Assembly: GCF_052156635.1 (NCBI RefSeq)
Contig: NZ_JBQKUO010000001.1
Span: 930,001 to 994,000, forward strand
Source: Nitrospina sp052156635
GTDB taxonomy: Bacteria > Nitrospinota > Nitrospinia > Nitrospinales > Nitrospinaceae
Direction: 5' to 3'
Length of the DNA stretch: 64,000 nucleotides
This document shows, in pieces, positions 34,306-42,737 of this stretch (position 1 is the stretch's first letter; every line of letters begins with the position of its first letter). A program made the translations under genes and the position numbers. The notes under the pieces were generated by a model. The model ran no database searches. It saw only the letters and a list, made by a program, of their open reading frames with translations, and was not told the origin of the DNA.

Positions 34306-35187
34306 CTAAAGCTCCTTCCACGCGCCGATGACGCGGCCGACGATGGGGTCGGGGTTCTCGTGCAGATCGACGATCTGCACGTCGGCGGTGGGATTGATCG
34401 GCCGCAGGATGAGCAGGGTTTTTTTGCGTTCGAGGTACTTCGCGGTCAACCCGTCATCGTAAAAGATGGCGTAAATCTTGTTCTTCACGATTTTCCTGTC
34501 GTTGCGGTCGATCACCACGATGTCCCCCGAAGACAGCATCGGTTCCATGGAATCGCCGTCGACCCGGCTGGCCACCAGGTTGGTGCGTTTGCCCGCCGCA
34601 CGGACGTGGAGCAGGACGTAATCCTCGATATTGTTTTCCTGAATGATCGGGTGCCCTGCGGCGATGGCGGAGCCGGTGAGCGGAATGGAAACGTAATCCT
34701 CGCTTGCCATCTTCGGCGCAACAGACGTGTTTGTCGTCTGGAACACTTTGAGGTCCGGCACCTGCACCGTCCAGCCCCGGTCCTCCGACAAAAGCGCATG
34801 CAAATCGACCTTCAGCCTGCGCGCGGCCTCCTGCAGGAAGTCGAATGACAAGATTACCTTTCCCCTTTCGTAGTGGCCGAGCACGTGGCCCGGAATGCCG
34901 ATGCGCGAGGCGCATTCGTCCACCGACCAGCCCTTCATGTTTCGGCATTCTTTAAGGTTCTTGCCGATGCGCGTGTGCAGTCGAGACGCTCCTCCGGTAC
35001 TTGACACCATCCATTGCAGATCGAGACGGAAGTGCGTTGCGATTTTGGCCAGCGTTTCCGTGTCCGGCAGGGTGTCGCGTTGAAAACATTTCTTCAGCTT
35101 CTCGTAATTGACACCGGTGTCCTGGCAGAAGCCGGTGAGCGGCTCTCCGTTCTGCAGGGTTTCGATTCGTTTCAACACCTTGTTCAT
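34306..35187 (-). CDS. CI/LexA-type repressor with two helix-turn-helix domains
   Basis: This 293-residue protein has an N-terminal Cro/CI-like segment (about residues 10-62), a second XRE helix-turn-helix (about 75-130, KGWSVDECASRIGIPGHVLGHYERG), and a C-terminal S24 peptidase domain. The latter has an Ala-Gly cleavage site (A177-G178), catalytic Ser213 in DGDSMEP and catalytic Lys250 in GLTAKYLE. This is the plan of SOS-cleavable phage repressors: RecA on single-stranded DNA would trigger self-cleavage and induction. All catalytic residues are present, so the switch looks functional. It is divergent from two small regulatory genes, with operator-like repeats between. Confidence 0.88.
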   Translation of the reverse strand: MNKVLKRIETLQNGEPLTGFCQDTGVNYEKLKKCFQRDTLPDTETLAKIATHFRLDLQWMVSSTGGASRLHTRIGKNLKECRNMKGWSVDECASRIGIPGHVLGHYERGKVILSFDFLQEAARRLKVDLHALLSEDRGWTVQVPDLKVFQTTNTSVAPKMASEDYVSIPLTGSAIAAGHPIIQENNIEDYVLLHVRAAGKRTNLVASRVDGDSMEPMLSSGDIVVIDRNDRKIVKNKIYAIFYDDGLTAKYLERKKTLLILRPINPTADVQIVDLHENPDPIVGRVIGAWKEL

Positions 35188-35221
35188 AAATTAGGCATTC
35201 CCAAAATATCCGTTGACAAGA

Positions 35222-35264
35222 GGACAAACTTCCCACACTATAACACAAGAAAGGACAAAAGTCC
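35222..35264. promoter_or_regulatory. Repressor operator-like pair in divergent promoter region
   Basis: GGACAAAAGTCC (35253-35264) is a near-perfect dyad (GGAC/GTCC), and GGACAAACTTCC (35222-35233) is a related site exactly 31 bases earlier, about three helical turns. A TTGACA sits at 35213-35218 and CTATAAC at 35238-35244, a possible promoter with long spacing. The position between the repressor and the divergent regulators is where CI-type operators are expected. Confidence 0.55.
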
Positions 35265-35312
35265 CCTTCAGTTGCAATGGGCCTGTATTAAAAAGATAAA
35301 AATGGAGTTGTC

Positions 35313-35876
35313 ATGCGACCGGATAAAGGAATGATACCGTTGAAACCGCAACCGGAAAAAGTCCGTCATTATAACACCGGGCCGGTGACGCCCGGATGTT
35401 CTTCCGCGCAACCTGCGGAGGGGACCGCTGCACATCCGGGGGACCTCTCGAGGCACCTTAAAATCCGGAAGTTGCGCGTATCCCGTACACCAGGCCGGAG
35501 GCTGCTGCGCTGTGCGGTGACGGTGATCACCCTGGAGACCGGGGAGACGGTGAAAAAGGGTTGCGGCCGGCGAGGACTCGCTCCATTCGAAGCAGGCCTC
35601 AAATGTTTTTACTGCGGTAACGTTCAATACAAGGCAGGATCGAGTCTCGATGAGCTGTGGTTTCATTTCCGGCTGGGCCGCGAGTACTGGCGGGTGCAAA
35701 GCAGCGGGGGACGAGAATACGTCAACGGTGTTCCGGTGCGCGGGGCGGGCGACGGCTTGCCGCCGGAGTGCATGCGCGACCTCGCTGATCCCCGTCCGCC
35801 GGAATGGTTCCGGTTGTATGTGCAGGGCGACGAAAACCAATTTCAACAGTACCTGCGAAACAGGGAGGCGCATTGA
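35313..35876 (+). CDS. Hypothetical protein with a CxxC motif, divergent from repressor
   Basis: This encodes 187 residues. The N-terminal about 60 are basic and unstructured. A CFYCG motif (about residues 98-102), with an earlier cysteine pair, may bind zinc. The rest holds YWRVQSSGGREYVNG and a Trp/Tyr-rich end. I do not recognise the family. As the first gene behind the operator region it is a candidate early regulatory protein of the phage-derived locus. Confidence 0.5.
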   Translation: MRPDKGMIPLKPQPEKVRHYNTGPVTPGCSSAQPAEGTAAHPGDLSRHLKIRKLRVSRTPGRRLLRCAVTVITLETGETVKKGCGRRGLAPFEAGLKCFYCGNVQYKAGSSLDELWFHFRLGREYWRVQSSGGREYVNGVPVRGAGDGLPPECMRDLADPRPPEWFRLYVQGDENQFQQYLRNREAH

Positions 35877-35884
35877 GGCGGTCT

Positions 35885-36472
35885 ATGAAAGGGGAACAAC
35901 GGAAACCAAAATCATGTGAAGTGGGACGGTGGTCCCAAAAACCCTGCTGGGGGGAAGTGGAATCGGTGACCCTGTCCGGTGCGGGCGGCGAGGGCGTGGG
36001 CAAACTTGTCCGCAACGGAATGCCTCTGTGCCAGTACCATTACCGGTTCGAGTTGATGGAGTGGGGCGTCGGTTCGTTTCTGAAACGTTACCCGCTCGCG
36101 GTTGTGCAAGGGGCGGGTGATGGCAGGCAAGCGCAAGCCACCGACGCGGAGTTTGTCGCCGATGCGATGGATGAAACCGACAACCACCTTCGGCCGACGT
36201 CTCCGGAGATCCTGGAGGCGCTGGTGAACACGGGGTTGTGGGACGCGCCGGTGGGCGGTTATCAGCCGCGGCCGGACTACTCTCATCTAAAGTCGGCGTC
36301 CATCGACCTCAACGACGCGGCGCTGACCGACAAGCAGTTGACCGCGGTGTGCCTGGTGTTTTACGGCGGGCTCAAAAAGAAAAAAGCGGCGCAGGTGATG
36401 CGCATATCCAGCCAGGCGCTCGCCGACCACATCAAAGCCGCGCTCAAAAAAATCGAGGAACGGATTCGGTGA
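35885..36472 (+). CDS. Sigma-region-4/RinA-like regulator of the phage-derived locus
   Basis: This encodes 195 residues. The first half has cysteines (KSCEVGR, KPCWG, PLCQYHYRFE) that may bind metal. The C-terminal 50 residues (LTDKQLTAVCLVFYGGLKKKKAAQVMRISSQALADHIKAALKKIEERI) form a helix-turn-helix of sigma-70 region 4 type. Phages often carry such late activators (RinA/ArpU type) for structural operons. It starts 8 bases after the previous gene and is probably co-transcribed. The role is inferred. Confidence 0.6.
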   Translation: MKGEQRKPKSCEVGRWSQKPCWGEVESVTLSGAGGEGVGKLVRNGMPLCQYHYRFELMEWGVGSFLKRYPLAVVQGAGDGRQAQATDAEFVADAMDETDNHLRPTSPEILEALVNTGLWDAPVGGYQPRPDYSHLKSASIDLNDAALTDKQLTAVCLVFYGGLKKKKAAQVMRISSQALADHIKAALKKIEERIR

Positions 36473-36475
36473 GAC

Positions 36476-36757
36476 TCAGGGAGTGACTTCGGGGGATGGT
36501 GTGGCAATGAGCCCGATGTAGAGAATGACCGCGCCCAGCACGGTGAACAGGGTGAAGTAGGTCCAGAAGAAAACCGGGCTGCGTTTGCGCTGCAGGGTGG
36601 TGCCCGCGCCGATCATGTATCCGGTCAGAATCCCGATCACGGGCGGCACCAGAAAACCCAGGCCCAGGGCGACGATCGGCCCGATGGTGTTCTGCACAAC
36701 CAGCACCACGAGCAGAACGATGAGCCCCCCGAAAACGCCCAGAATGACGCTGTTCAT
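36476..36757 (-). CDS. Small multi-pass membrane protein
   Basis: This encodes 93 residues with three predicted transmembrane helices (ILGVFGGLIVLLVVLVV; VALGLGFLVPPVIGILTGYMIG; FFWTYFTLFTVLGAVILYIG). The ATG at 36755-36757 follows a good ribosome site (GGAAGGAGT). No family recognised. It marks the right edge of the phage-derived locus and is convergent with it. Confidence 0.6.
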   Translation of the reverse strand: MNSVILGVFGGLIVLLVVLVVQNTIGPIVALGLGFLVPPVIGILTGYMIGAGTTLQRKRSPVFFWTYFTLFTVLGAVILYIGLIATPSPEVTP

Positions 36758-36838
36758 ACCAGACTCCTTCCTTTCATCCATTCTGCGCCCGTCCTGCTTC
36801 TATTTCAACTTGAACCGGACACCCGGTGAAATTTCATA

Positions 36839-38473
36839 TCAGCCCGGAAACTCGTAAGGGACGGGGGAGGTGGGGTCGATCAGCCCTCCTTTGCGATGCT
36901 TTTCCAACTCCGGGGAAGGTGGCTTCGTTTTCCGGACGAAGATTTTGGAGATGGGGTCCTGGTAGATCTTCACCCAGCCGGGCTTGCCTTCCATGGCCCG
37001 GTGTGCCGCTTCATGATGTCCCGTCAACACGAACTGCGTTGGAAAGTCAGTGAGCAAGCGGTCCCCCTTTGATCTGCCTGTAGCAAATGCGGCGTTCAAA
37101 TCGATGGTGCTCTGCGGGTAGGCCGTGCGGAAGCGGCCGTCGATCGACACCTTCGCCTGCGGAAATTTCCAGATCCAGTACTCGCCCCAGTCGAAGGGCA
37201 CCACCGTGTTGCCGGATAGACCGTTGGCCTGCATGAAACGGGCGGCGTACGTTGGATACACGCTGGCCTCGACCCAGATTTTGTAATTGTTGCCGGAAAA
37301 CAACTGCCAGCGGTTGATCAGGAAAAATATCATGAACACCAGCAGCACCGCCTGCGCCGCCCAGCGGAAATGGTTGGACAACCTAACGTAGTGCGGCCTG
37401 AAATCCAGCCTGCCCAGCATCAGGCTGTACTGCATGGAAAGGTACGGCAGCAACAGGATGACCGCCAGCACCGTGTGGCGCTGGTGCTTGAATCCGTAAA
37501 CCAGGGCCACGGTCAGTACCGCGATTTCCCAGACGCGTTTTTTCGTTGGCAAAAACCAGCTCACAACAAACAGTGCCGCCAGGAATTTGTAATGAATGTA
37601 ATCGGTGGTCCATAGCGGCACCGGCATCCATTCGGTGATGACCCTCTCGCGGCCGAGCGATTCGTAAAAGAACACCCACAGCTTGTAATGGTTGGGATGC
37701 ATCAAAACCGCAGCGCAGCACAGGACGAAAATATTCACCAGCAGACGTGGGGCGCGCTCTCCGGATTTCCATCCGCGCGCCACCTCGATGAATGTGATGA
37801 GGCCGAAGATGCCCAGACCCGCGACCACCCCGCCGTGGCTGTTCACCCATCCCAGGAAAATCAGCGGCATCCAGAGGATCACACGCTGGTTGCCGTCGAA
37901 AAATTTCTGAAGCACGACGACCATCCAGGTGAGAAACAGGAACGTCGCCAGGTGCGGGCGCGTCATGAAGCCAGCGGACATCGCCGGCACCGCCAGCAGG
38001 AACAGGCCGAGGTACACGGTGACATTCCGCGATCGCGCGAAGTGCAACCCGGACAGCAAATGTATGATGTAAATACCCAGGCCCAGCTTGGCCAGAATGA
38101 GACCGGTGGAATCCGCCGCCGCATAGATGCCGTAGAAGATCACCTCCATCAACCATTCGTGGTTGATCCAGCGGTAACCCTCCGCCGTGTAGGAGTGCGG
38201 ATTGGTGTCGTGCACCGCAGCCTGTTCGACGATTTCTTTACCGAAGTGGATGTGGCCCCACAGGTCCGGGTCGGCGCTCACCAGCGAAAACCAGGCGACG
38301 GCCCACACGTAAATGAATGCCCGCGCCCAGAGGATGAGGTGCTTTTCGGCTGCCGGACGGGCGGGAGCCGGCGTTTCGCCGGGGCCCGGTGGCGTGTTGT
38401 GGTGCTGGATTGGAGTTGGATTCGGCAAAGGCGGTTGTTCAGGGGTTGACGGGTTGACTTTGGCTGTTAACAT
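36839..38473 (-). CDS. Multi-pass membrane protein, GT-C glycosyltransferase-like
   Basis: This encodes about 544 residues from the ATG at 38471-38473 (an ATG at 38524 would add 17). After a proline-rich cytoplasmic start there are about ten transmembrane helices. The first loop has SADPDLWGHIHFGKEI, an acidic motif in the position where GT-C lipid-linked sugar transferases keep catalytic aspartates, followed by INHEWLMEVIFYGIY. The C-terminal domain (about 430-540) is soluble and periplasmic, with DWGEYWIWKFP and VSIDGRFRTAYP. A role in cell-surface glycan synthesis is inference from topology. It is divergent from etfB. Confidence 0.6.
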   Translation of the reverse strand: MLTAKVNPSTPEQPPLPNPTPIQHHNTPPGPGETPAPARPAAEKHLILWARAFIYVWAVAWFSLVSADPDLWGHIHFGKEIVEQAAVHDTNPHSYTAEGYRWINHEWLMEVIFYGIYAAADSTGLILAKLGLGIYIIHLLSGLHFARSRNVTVYLGLFLLAVPAMSAGFMTRPHLATFLFLTWMVVVLQKFFDGNQRVILWMPLIFLGWVNSHGGVVAGLGIFGLITFIEVARGWKSGERAPRLLVNIFVLCCAAVLMHPNHYKLWVFFYESLGRERVITEWMPVPLWTTDYIHYKFLAALFVVSWFLPTKKRVWEIAVLTVALVYGFKHQRHTVLAVILLLPYLSMQYSLMLGRLDFRPHYVRLSNHFRWAAQAVLLVFMIFFLINRWQLFSGNNYKIWVEASVYPTYAARFMQANGLSGNTVVPFDWGEYWIWKFPQAKVSIDGRFRTAYPQSTIDLNAAFATGRSKGDRLLTDFPTQFVLTGHHEAAHRAMEGKPGWVKIYQDPISKIFVRKTKPPSPELEKHRKGGLIDPTSPVPYEFPG

Positions 38474-38541
38474 TTTCAGGCAAGCGTGGGATAATTTCCA
38501 ACAAAACTGAACGGAAACCTTCAATTCAGACGGAGACGACA

Positions 38542-39330
38542 GTGAACATCCTCGTATGCGTCAAGCAGGTGATCGACACCGGAGCGGCGATCGAAATCAA
38601 GGACGGCAAGGTGCAGAGTGAAGGCCTGCCGCGCGTGCTCAATCCTTACGACGAATTCGCGGTGGAAGAAGCGGTGCGCATCAAGGAAAGCGACGGCGAA
38701 AGCACGGTGACGCTCATCAGCATGGGGCCGGACAATTTCAAGGACACCCTTCGCAGGGGACTGGCCATGGGTGCGGACAAGGCGGTGCACCTGCTCGATC
38801 CGGCGTTCGAGGGACTGGATTCGCTGGGCGTGGCACAGGTACTGGCGGCGGGCATCCGCACGCTCGACCACGACCTCATCCTGTGCGGCCGCCAGGCGGT
38901 GGACGACGACATGGCGCAGGTGGGTCCGTCGCTGGCGGTGTTGCTCGGTCTGCCGTTCGTTTCCGTCATCACCAAACTGACCCTCGCGGACGACAAGAAA
39001 AGTGCCGAGGTGACCCGGCAGATCGAAGGCGGGTCGGAAATCATCGAGACGCCCCTGCCCGCTGTGCTGACCTGTCAGAAAGGCCTGAACGAACCACGGC
39101 TGCCGTCGCTCAAAGGCATCATGGCCGCAAAGAAAAAAGAGATCGCCGTGCTCGATGCGGCTGCGATCGGGTTCGATCCCGCGACACAGGGAGCGGCGGC
39201 CAATCACATCACGCAGGTGGACCTGGCCAAACCCCCCGCACGCAAGAAAGGCGTGATGCTGGAAGGCAGTCCGCAGGAAATCAGTTCAAAGCTGGTTGGA
39301 ATCCTGCGGGACGAAATCAAAGTGGTGTGA
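38542..39330 (+). CDS. etfB: Electron transfer flavoprotein beta subunit
   Basis: This 262-residue subunit starts with GTG after GGAGACGAC. Marks are MNILVCVKQVIDT, LNPYDEFAVEEAVRIKE and the nucleotide-binding ILCGRQAVDDDMAQVGPSLAVLLG segment, which holds AMP in ETF beta. ETF accepts electrons from dehydrogenases and passes them to the quinone pool. Its partner etfA lies about 3.4 kb downstream on the same strand rather than next to it, with four unrelated genes and one convergent small gene between. Confidence 0.95.
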   Translation: MNILVCVKQVIDTGAAIEIKDGKVQSEGLPRVLNPYDEFAVEEAVRIKESDGESTVTLISMGPDNFKDTLRRGLAMGADKAVHLLDPAFEGLDSLGVAQVLAAGIRTLDHDLILCGRQAVDDDMAQVGPSLAVLLGLPFVSVITKLTLADDKKSAEVTRQIEGGSEIIETPLPAVLTCQKGLNEPRLPSLKGIMAAKKKEIAVLDAAAIGFDPATQGAAANHITQVDLAKPPARKKGVMLEGSPQEISSKLVGILRDEIKVV

Positions 39331-39373
39331 CCGACGGCCACGTTCTCCCTCTTTCCAAATCGGGCAAAAGTCC

Positions 39374-39583
39374 ATGGACCCTTCCGGCAAAGACCCTCCT
39401 GCTTCCTCCCGCAACGCCCTTCCCTCAGCTTCAGACCCGGTCCGACACAATAAGCTTGCCAGGTGGGGATGGGGATCGCTGATCTTTTATTTGTTCCTGT
39501 TGACTCTGGGTGCCGCGGGCGAGTTTTTTGAATTTGAGTCGATCCTGAACCTTTCCTTGTTTTTGCCACCGGGAAAATTTTAA
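39374..39583 (+). CDS. Small single-pass membrane protein
   Basis: This encodes 69 residues: a polar N-terminus of about 28, then one hydrophobic helix (WGWGSLIFYLFLLTLGAAGE) and a C-terminal ESILNLSLFLPPG. It starts 43 bases after etfB and is followed by a strong terminator, so it is probably the second gene of the etfB transcript. No family is recognised. Confidence 0.5.
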   Translation: MDPSGKDPPASSRNALPSASDPVRHNKLARWGWGSLIFYLFLLTLGAAGEFFEFESILNLSLFLPPGKF

Positions 39584-39615
39584 TTGGGAAAAAGTCGGGT
39601 GAGGAAGTGTAATCC

Positions 39616-39642
39616 GGGGGAGGCCCCAGCCTCCCCCTTTTT
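39616..39642 (+). terminator. Rho-independent terminator after etfB
   Basis: GGGGGAGGC (39616-39624) pairs perfectly with GCCTCCCCC (39629-39637) and is followed by TTTTT. Confidence 0.9.
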
Positions 39643-39748
39643 ACATGGAGGTTTGAAGTCTATACAAAGGAGAGTCCGTGCAGGTGAGCAGGAGATGGAC
39701 TGAGAACCAATGGTCATTCCCGACTTCAGGGAATGAAGCTCCCGGGGG

Positions 39749-39922
39749 TCAGTTCCGGGAGGCAACCGAACTGTTCATCGTTTTGGTGTAGTCGGAGACT
39801 GAAACCGGATTCGAGGTCCCCATGAAAAGAACGGTCAACAGGGCAAGAAGAGCGACGGCTTTGAGATATTTGGGCTGATTCCGCTTGAATGAGGATGCGT
39901 TGAAAATCTGTCCGTTCAACAT
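39749..39922 (-). CDS. Small hydrophobic peptide, uncertain
   Basis: A 57-residue frame from an ATG at 39920-39922 with one hydrophobic segment (YLKAVALLALLTVLFMG) and a Ser/Thr-rich end. AAAGGAAA lies upstream. It could be a small membrane or secreted peptide. The surrounding AT-richer DNA makes chance openness less likely, but there is no family support. Confidence 0.35.
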   Translation of the reverse strand: MLNGQIFNASSFKRNQPKYLKAVALLALLTVLFMGTSNPVSVSDYTKTMNSSVASRN

Positions 39923-40131
39923 GGTTCCAGGTTTCCTTTGAAAATAGTTCAATTGCGTTAAATTAAGCAGAAATCATGCCAAAAATACCAAATGATATTT
40001 GTTCTATCCGTAAAACATTCAGCATTTTAGGCTAAGGGCGATTTTCCGGATTTCCGATAAGGAAACGCGGCTCCTTACAGTAAAAAAATCTGTGGATTCT
40101 GGGTGAAATTCCAGACATCGATTTATGAATA

Positions 40132-40152
40132 ATCATACAATATAGGTATGAT
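40132..40152. promoter_or_regulatory. Dyad upstream of the saccharopine-dehydrogenase-like gene
   Basis: ATCATAC (40132-40138) and GTATGAT (40146-40152) form a perfect 7-bp inverted repeat with a 7-base spacer, overlapping a TACAATAT -10-like sequence and ending 34 bases before the ATG. This is the usual place for a repressor site. Confidence 0.45.
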
Positions 40153-40186
40153 CAGCCATGAATTTCATTGGGTTCGGGTTTAGGAT

Positions 40187-41296
40187 ATGAATCGCAAAAT
40201 CGAGTCGGTGCTTGTGGTTGGCCTGGGAAAAGTGGGCCGACTGGTGGGCATCCTGCTTCATGAATCCGGTTTCGTTGTAACAGGGTTGGACAGCGAAACT
40301 CATGAGGACCTGCCGTTTGCGGTGAAGCAGGGAAACGCGACCCGGGTTGCGACCTTGCGTAAGCAGATGCGCGGTCATGACGCGGTGGTGTCGTGCTTGC
40401 CTTATGACCTGAACACAGCGGTGGCCGAGTGCGCCCACTCCCTGGGAATACATTATTTTGATTTGACGGAAGACGTGGCCACCACGGCGGCAATCCGTAA
40501 AATGGCCCGAAAGGGCAAAGGGATTCTTGCGCCCCAATGCGGGCTGGCCCCGGGGTACATCAGCATTGTCGGTGCGGAGCTTGCCAAGACCTTCAAAAAA
40601 TTGAGGAGCATCGAACTGCGCGTCGGTGCCTTGCCGCAAAATCCCAGCGGGCTGTTGGGTTACGCCTTCAACTGGTCGCCGGAGGGGGTGGTGAATGAAT
40701 ACCTGAACGACTGCGATGTCATCCAGGACGGACAGTGCGCGCAGGTTCCGGCGATGGAAAACCTGGAGACCGTGGTGATCGACGGCATGCAACTGGAGGC
40801 GTTTTCCACCTCAGGCGGTCTCGGCACCATGTGCGAGGCCTACGACGGCAAGGTGGAACGGTTGAATTACAAAACCATCCGCTACCCCGGGCACAACAAA
40901 CTGATGCGGTTTTTCTTCAACGAACTGCACTTGCGCAACGACCGCAGAATGGCCGGGGAAATCCTGGTCAACGCCAAGCCGCCGGTGAACGACGACGTGG
41001 TGTTCGTGTATGCGGCGGTGGAAGGCTGGCGGAACAAAAAACTGGGCCGGGCGGAGTTTGTGCGCAGTTATTACCCGCGAAAAATTGCGGGCAACCACTG
41101 GCGCGCCATTTCCTGGACCACTGCGGCTTCCGTTTGTGCGGTGGTCGAACTCGTTTCCAATGGGGACCTGCCGCAAAACGGATTTCTGCAGCAGGAAACC
41201 ATCCCGCTGGATCTGTTTTTCAAAACCCGTAACGGTGCCATGTACGACGACCAGGAATCCCGGCCGGGCACCGACTTTCCCGAGTTTGAAGCATGA
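40187..41296 (+). CDS. Saccharopine dehydrogenase-like oxidoreductase
   Basis: This encodes 369 residues with an N-terminal Rossmann domain (VLVVGLGKVGRLVGILLHESG) and the DAVVSCLPYDLNTAVAECAHSLGIHYFDLTED segment typical of the saccharopine dehydrogenase/lysine 6-dehydrogenase/carboxynorspermidine group, then GLAPGYISIVGAEL and the NWSPEGVVNEYL catalytic-domain region. Family members act on amino acid or polyamine adducts using NAD(P). The substrate here cannot be told. It has its own operator-like dyad upstream and is followed by a response regulator gene. Confidence 0.85.
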   Translation: MNRKIESVLVVGLGKVGRLVGILLHESGFVVTGLDSETHEDLPFAVKQGNATRVATLRKQMRGHDAVVSCLPYDLNTAVAECAHSLGIHYFDLTEDVATTAAIRKMARKGKGILAPQCGLAPGYISIVGAELAKTFKKLRSIELRVGALPQNPSGLLGYAFNWSPEGVVNEYLNDCDVIQDGQCAQVPAMENLETVVIDGMQLEAFSTSGGLGTMCEAYDGKVERLNYKTIRYPGHNKLMRFFFNELHLRNDRRMAGEILVNAKPPVNDDVVFVYAAVEGWRNKKLGRAEFVRSYYPRKIAGNHWRAISWTTAASVCAVVELVSNGDLPQNGFLQQETIPLDLFFKTRNGAMYDDQESRPGTDFPEFEA

Positions 41297-41339
41297 GCTC
41301 AGGGAGGGGGCGGATTCCAAGGGAGGCCCCGGTATCCAT

Positions 41340-41936
41340 ATGATGTCCAGAAAGATTTGCGGCCCGAGGGAAACGGTCTTGTCCGGATTTAAAAAAGCGG
41401 ATACGGGTATTTTTGGAAAAAAAAACCAGATCCCGGTGCAGCGGCTGGACAGCTGCCCCTTGGATTTCGGGTCCCCGGGAAATATTCTGGACGCTCCCGC
41501 CTCCACCCCCCTGCAGGACCGGACAGGCCAGCCCGGGATGGCGCCGATGCCCATTCAATCGGTGCGTGTGCTGGTTGCCGAGGATTCCCCGGAGCAGCAG
41601 TTGTTGATCAAGTACTATATGAATGCCTTTCCGTTCATGGTGGAGTTTGCCAGCGACGGGATGGAAGTGGTGGACAAGTTTCAAAGGGATCCCTTTCCCT
41701 TTGTTTTCATGGACATGCGAATGCCCAAAATGGATGGGCTGGCCGCCACTCGAGCCATCCGCAGGATGGAATCGGTGCAGAAACGGTTTCCGGCCCAAAT
41801 CATCGCCCTCACCGGTTTGTGCCGGGATTCGGACCTGGAGGCCATCCGCCAGGCCGGGTGCGACGGCATTTTGCCTAAACCCTATACCAAATTGCAGTTT
41901 ATGAGGAAAATAAAGGAAATCCTGCATATTCCCTGA
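41340..41936 (+). CDS. Single-domain response regulator with N-terminal extension
   Basis: The C-terminal about 130 residues form a CheY-like receiver: acidic pair in VLVAEDSPEQQ, phospho-acceptor Asp in FVFMDMRMPKMDG, Thr in IIALTG and Lys in ILPKPYTK. No output domain follows. The start is uncertain: the ATG at 41340 gives 198 residues with a 66-residue tail of unknown fold and has GGGAGG upstream, whereas the ATG at 41538 gives just the receiver. A cognate histidine kinase is not in the window, so signalling probably runs through a partner encoded elsewhere. Confidence 0.8.
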   Translation: MMSRKICGPRETVLSGFKKADTGIFGKKNQIPVQRLDSCPLDFGSPGNILDAPASTPLQDRTGQPGMAPMPIQSVRVLVAEDSPEQQLLIKYYMNAFPFMVEFASDGMEVVDKFQRDPFPFVFMDMRMPKMDGLAATRAIRRMESVQKRFPAQIIALTGLCRDSDLEAIRQAGCDGILPKPYTKLQFMRKIKEILHIP

Positions 41937-42103
41937 CCCCTGAAAATGCCCGCACTCCGAACGAGGCTAAAAAAATGCGCCTAAAATAAATCTTTTTACC
42001 CATTCCTTCCTCTAAAAATATAACCTTGGACAGGTCAACCCATCAGATACAAATCTTTAAATACTCCCAATAAATATTTATTTCTTTTCTGGAGAGGAGA
42101 ACC

Positions 42104-42532
42104 ATGCCTGAAAGAAAATCATCTGCACGCTGGAACGGAAGTTTGAAAGAGGGGAAAGGAACCATGAAACTCGGAAGCGGTGCCTACGAGGGACCCTTTT
42201 CGTTTCCTTCCCGGTTTGAATCCGGAGACGGCACCAACCCCGAAGAGCTGATCGCCGCCGCACATGCGGGTTGCTACTCCATGGCGTTTTCCGCCACTCT
42301 GGGAAAGAGCGGGTTCACGCCCGAGTCGGTGGCCACCACGGCAACGGTTCACCTGAACCAGGTCGAAGGGGGCTTCGGCATCACCCAGATCGATCTCGTT
42401 ATGGAAGCCACCATCCCGGACATCGATGACGCCAAGTTCCAGGAAATCGCGGAAGCCGCCAAAGTCGGTTGCCCGGTGTCCAAGGCACTGGCGGGCCCGG
42501 AGATCACACTTCAGGCCACTCTCAAGAAGTAA
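42104..42532 (+). CDS. OsmC family peroxiredoxin
   Basis: This encodes 142 residues of the OsmC/Ohr fold: SARWNGSLKEGKG start, TNPEELIAAAHAGCYSMAFSATL with the first reactive Cys, and AKVGCPVSKAL with the second. These two cysteines reduce organic hydroperoxides. The ribosome site GGAGAGGAG precedes the ATG, and a strong terminator follows. The GTMKLGSGAYEGPFSF pattern fits the OsmC rather than the Ohr branch. It is a one-gene unit. Confidence 0.93.
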   Translation: MPERKSSARWNGSLKEGKGTMKLGSGAYEGPFSFPSRFESGDGTNPEELIAAAHAGCYSMAFSATLGKSGFTPESVATTATVHLNQVEGGFGITQIDLVMEATIPDIDDAKFQEIAEAAKVGCPVSKALAGPEITLQATLKK

Positions 42533-42551
42533 ACTTTTTTTTCAGTTCCCA

Positions 42552-42587
42552 AAAAACCCCGGAAACGCAAGTTCCCGGGGTTTTTAT
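42552..42587 (+). terminator. Rho-independent terminator after the OsmC gene
   Basis: AAAACCCCGG pairs with CCCGGGGTTTT (42574-42584), followed by more T and TATTTT. It ends 55 bases after the stop codon. Confidence 0.88.
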
Positions 42588-42737
42588 TTTTCAGGCACCC
42601 GGTTGAAGTGGCAGATATTTAGGATGCCCAAAATGGCATTATAAAAAATCGCCCCGAACGGGCCCGGTTCCGTTTAGAATAGGCTCGCTGGCGGGGTGCC
42701 CCGAATGGGATTGTGAATTTCAATCAAGAGGAGAGCC

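Noticed and set aside
20619..36472. Attachment-site direct repeats or a tRNA target at the ends of the phage-derived locus
   Set aside because: No tRNA gene abuts either end, and no convincing direct repeat was seen by eye. A computed comparison of both flanks could still find a short one.
39204..39569. A 121-codon minus frame across the end of etfB
   Set aside because: It overlaps etfB antisense and the small membrane gene, with no ribosome site or family signal.
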